Part shown: piece by piece, positions 5,011 through 6,232 of the stretch
How positions within the stretch are numbered: the stretch's first letter is position 1
Layout of the letters: the number at the start of each line of letters is the position of its first letter
NCBI GenBank assembly: GCA_026986655.1
Contig: JALSOD010000309.1
Coordinates: 1-6,232, forward strand
Direction of reading: 5' to 3'
Source: Caldifarciminota bacterium
Lineage (GTDB): Bacteria > Hydrothermota > Hydrothermia > B15-G9 > WFZT01
DNA: 6,232 nt
Notes under the pieces: model-generated
Databases searched by the model: none
What the model was told of the DNA's origin: nothing
What the model saw: the letters and a program-made list of their open reading frames with translations, nothing else
Translations under genes and position numbers: made by a program

Positions 5011-6232
5011 ATGAGGGATATTGCATCTTACCTGTTAAAGTACAAGAAAAATGTGGTTGTAGGAATCTTTATGCTTTTTATCGTTGACGGCGCCCAGATT
5101 GCTATTCCTGTAGTCATCAGGAAGGTTATAGATTCAATCGCAATGGGTAAAGTAACTCCCTCGGGACTTTTCAAGTATGCCATTATTATTCTTGGCCTTG
5201 CCGTTGTTATAGCCATCTTCAGATTTCTATGGAGATGGTTCATTATCAGAACAGCAAGACTTATTGAAGAGAGGATAAGAAACGAGCTTTACGAACATAT
5301 TTTAAAATTGCCGGCCAGATTTTTTATGAGGAGGAAGACCGGAGACCTTATGGCTCACGCAACAAACGACCTCGATGCCATCAGGATGTCAATGGGTATC
5401 GGTGTAGTTGCTACATCTGACGTGATTATCATATCTACATTTTCGCTCATCGCAATGATTTCTATATCTCCAAAGCTCACCCTGTATGCAATGATCCCTA
5501 TGCCGTTTCTTTCATTTATCGTCTTGAGATTTGGTAAGCTGATACACAGTAGGTTTGAGGCCGTACAGAAAACTTTTGCTGAACTGACTGAAACGGTAAG
5601 AGAGTATGTCAGTGGTATCAGGCTGATAAAGGCGTTTGCACAGGAGGATGGGGCTATTAACGAATTTTCTGGTATCAATAGAAATTTCGTTGACGTAAAT
5701 ATGAGACTTGTAAAGGTATTTGGACTGTTCCACCCCATTATCATGTTCTTCGCTACCCTGACTACGGGAATTACTCTCCTTGTCGGTGGTACGAGTGTCA
5801 TTTTGAATAGAGTGACAATTGGAGAATTTGTGGCATTTAACTACTATCTGGGAATGATGGTATGGCCCATGATCGCCATTGGGTGGGCTACAAACGTGTT
5901 ACAAAGAGGCTCCGCATCAATGAAGAGGGTGAAAAGCATACTTTTAGAACAGCCAGAGCCTGTTAATGTGGGAATTTCTAAGAAAATTTTAGGAGATATC
6001 GAGTTCAAAAATCTTGTTTTCAGCTACGATGGTAAGCCCATTCTTGAGGATATCTCTTTTGCTGTCAATCGCGGAATGAAAATGGGGATTATGGGGAGAA
6101 CCGGATCCGGTAAAAGCTCTCTTGTCTTGCTAATTCCAAGAATTTATGATCCTCCACGGGGCACGGTTTTTGTAGATGGTGAAGATGTAATGGAATACAA
6201 TCTCTTAACACTAAGGCGTTCAATTGGTTATG
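5011..6232 (+). CDS. ABC exporter half-transporter (membrane domain fused to ATPase domain), 3' end beyond window
   Basis: 407 residues are visible of an expected 570-600. This inner-membrane type IV ABC exporter resembles the YheI/MdlA/LmrC multidrug group, in which two half-transporters expel lipophilic substrates using ATP. Six hydrophobic spans lie at about 15-36, 54-79, 128-151, 154-174, 237-261 and 273-295. Coupling-region motifs include GDLMAHATNDLDAIR (111-125) and SGIRLIKAFAQED (201-213). The ATPase domain starts near 330 with the A-loop Tyr339 (FSYDG) and Walker A GRTGSGKSS (362-370, Lys368). The window stops at LRRSIGY, just before the Q-loop, so Walker B and the signature motif are unseen. 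The GMMVWPMIAIGW stretch (281-292) favours the group that pairs with a second half-transporter, whose gene might follow. The frame has a stop (TGA) at 4975-4977, no Shine-Dalgarno precedes the ATG, and a TTG at 4978 is a less likely start. Confidence 0.94.
   Translation, partial: MRDIASYLLKYKKNVVVGIFMLFIVDGAQIAIPVVIRKVIDSIAMGKVTPSGLFKYAIIILGLAVVIAIFRFLWRWFIIRTARLIEERIRNELYEHILKLPARFFMRRKTGDLMAHATNDLDAIRMSMGIGVVATSDVIIISTFSLIAMISISPKLTLYAMIPMPFLSFIVLRFGKLIHSRFEAVQKTFAELTETVREYVSGIRLIKAFAQEDGAINEFSGINRNFVDVNMRLVKVFGLFHPIIMFFATLTTGITLLVGGTSVILNRVTIGEFVAFNYYLGMMVWPMIAIGWATNVLQRGSASMKRVKSILLEQPEPVNVGISKKILGDIEFKNLVFSYDGKPILEDISFAVNRGMKMGIMGRTGSGKSSLVLLIPRIYDPPRGTVFVDGEDVMEYNLLTLRRSIGY

Noticed and set aside
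5028..5801. Minus-strand open frames at 5028-5243, 5355-5801 and 5512-5733
   Set aside because: They are antisense to the ABC exporter, whose plus-strand frame is open from 5011 to the window end with all expected motifs.
1..6232. A novel defence, mobile or biosynthetic system
   Set aside because: All six coding regions belong to known families, with no transposase, integrase, repeat array, toxin-antitoxin pair or unexplained coding stretch; the novelty lies in regulation and gene order only.

Overview
The window looks like ordinary chromosomal DNA of a bacterium. It is moderately AT-rich, the genes are packed tightly with short or overlapping junctions, and the proteins are rich in Lys, Glu and Ile. 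Those traits, together with an M42-type peptidase and a very stable GC-rich terminator, suggest a thermophilic or deep-branching lineage. The species cannot be fixed from the sequence, and I see no sign of phage, transposon, plasmid, CRISPR or RNA genes.

Layout. From position 1 to 4855 everything reads on the minus strand. Read in the direction of transcription, a three-gene overlapping operon comes first: hslO (Hsp33 redox chaperone), lepA (elongation factor 4) and tsaE (ATPase for the tRNA t6A modification). It is followed by a class I/II PLP aminotransferase with its own Shine-Dalgarno and probable promoter. A perfect 21-bp hairpin terminator closes the aminotransferase gene. The 5' end of an M42-family metallo-aminopeptidase gene, cut by the window edge, comes last. 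From 5011 to the right edge a divergent plus-strand gene encodes an ABC exporter half-transporter, cut inside its nucleotide-binding domain just before the Q-loop.

How the genes relate. hslO, lepA and tsaE share a protein-synthesis and proteome-integrity theme: a chaperone switched on by oxidation, a ribosome-associated GTPase, and a tRNA-modification ATPase that supports accurate decoding of ANN codons. Their 4-nt and 20-nt overlaps imply co-transcription and coupled translation. The aminotransferase and the M42 peptidase are metabolic genes with separate control.

The most unusual signal is the divergent intergenic region (4856-5010). Each of the two flanking genes has a sigma70-type promoter whose -10 box lies exactly 8 nt before an ATG, and neither has a Shine-Dalgarno, which points to leaderless mRNAs on both sides. 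The same region carries overlapping inverted repeats just upstream of the ABC-gene promoter. I did not find evidence for a wholly new biological system.
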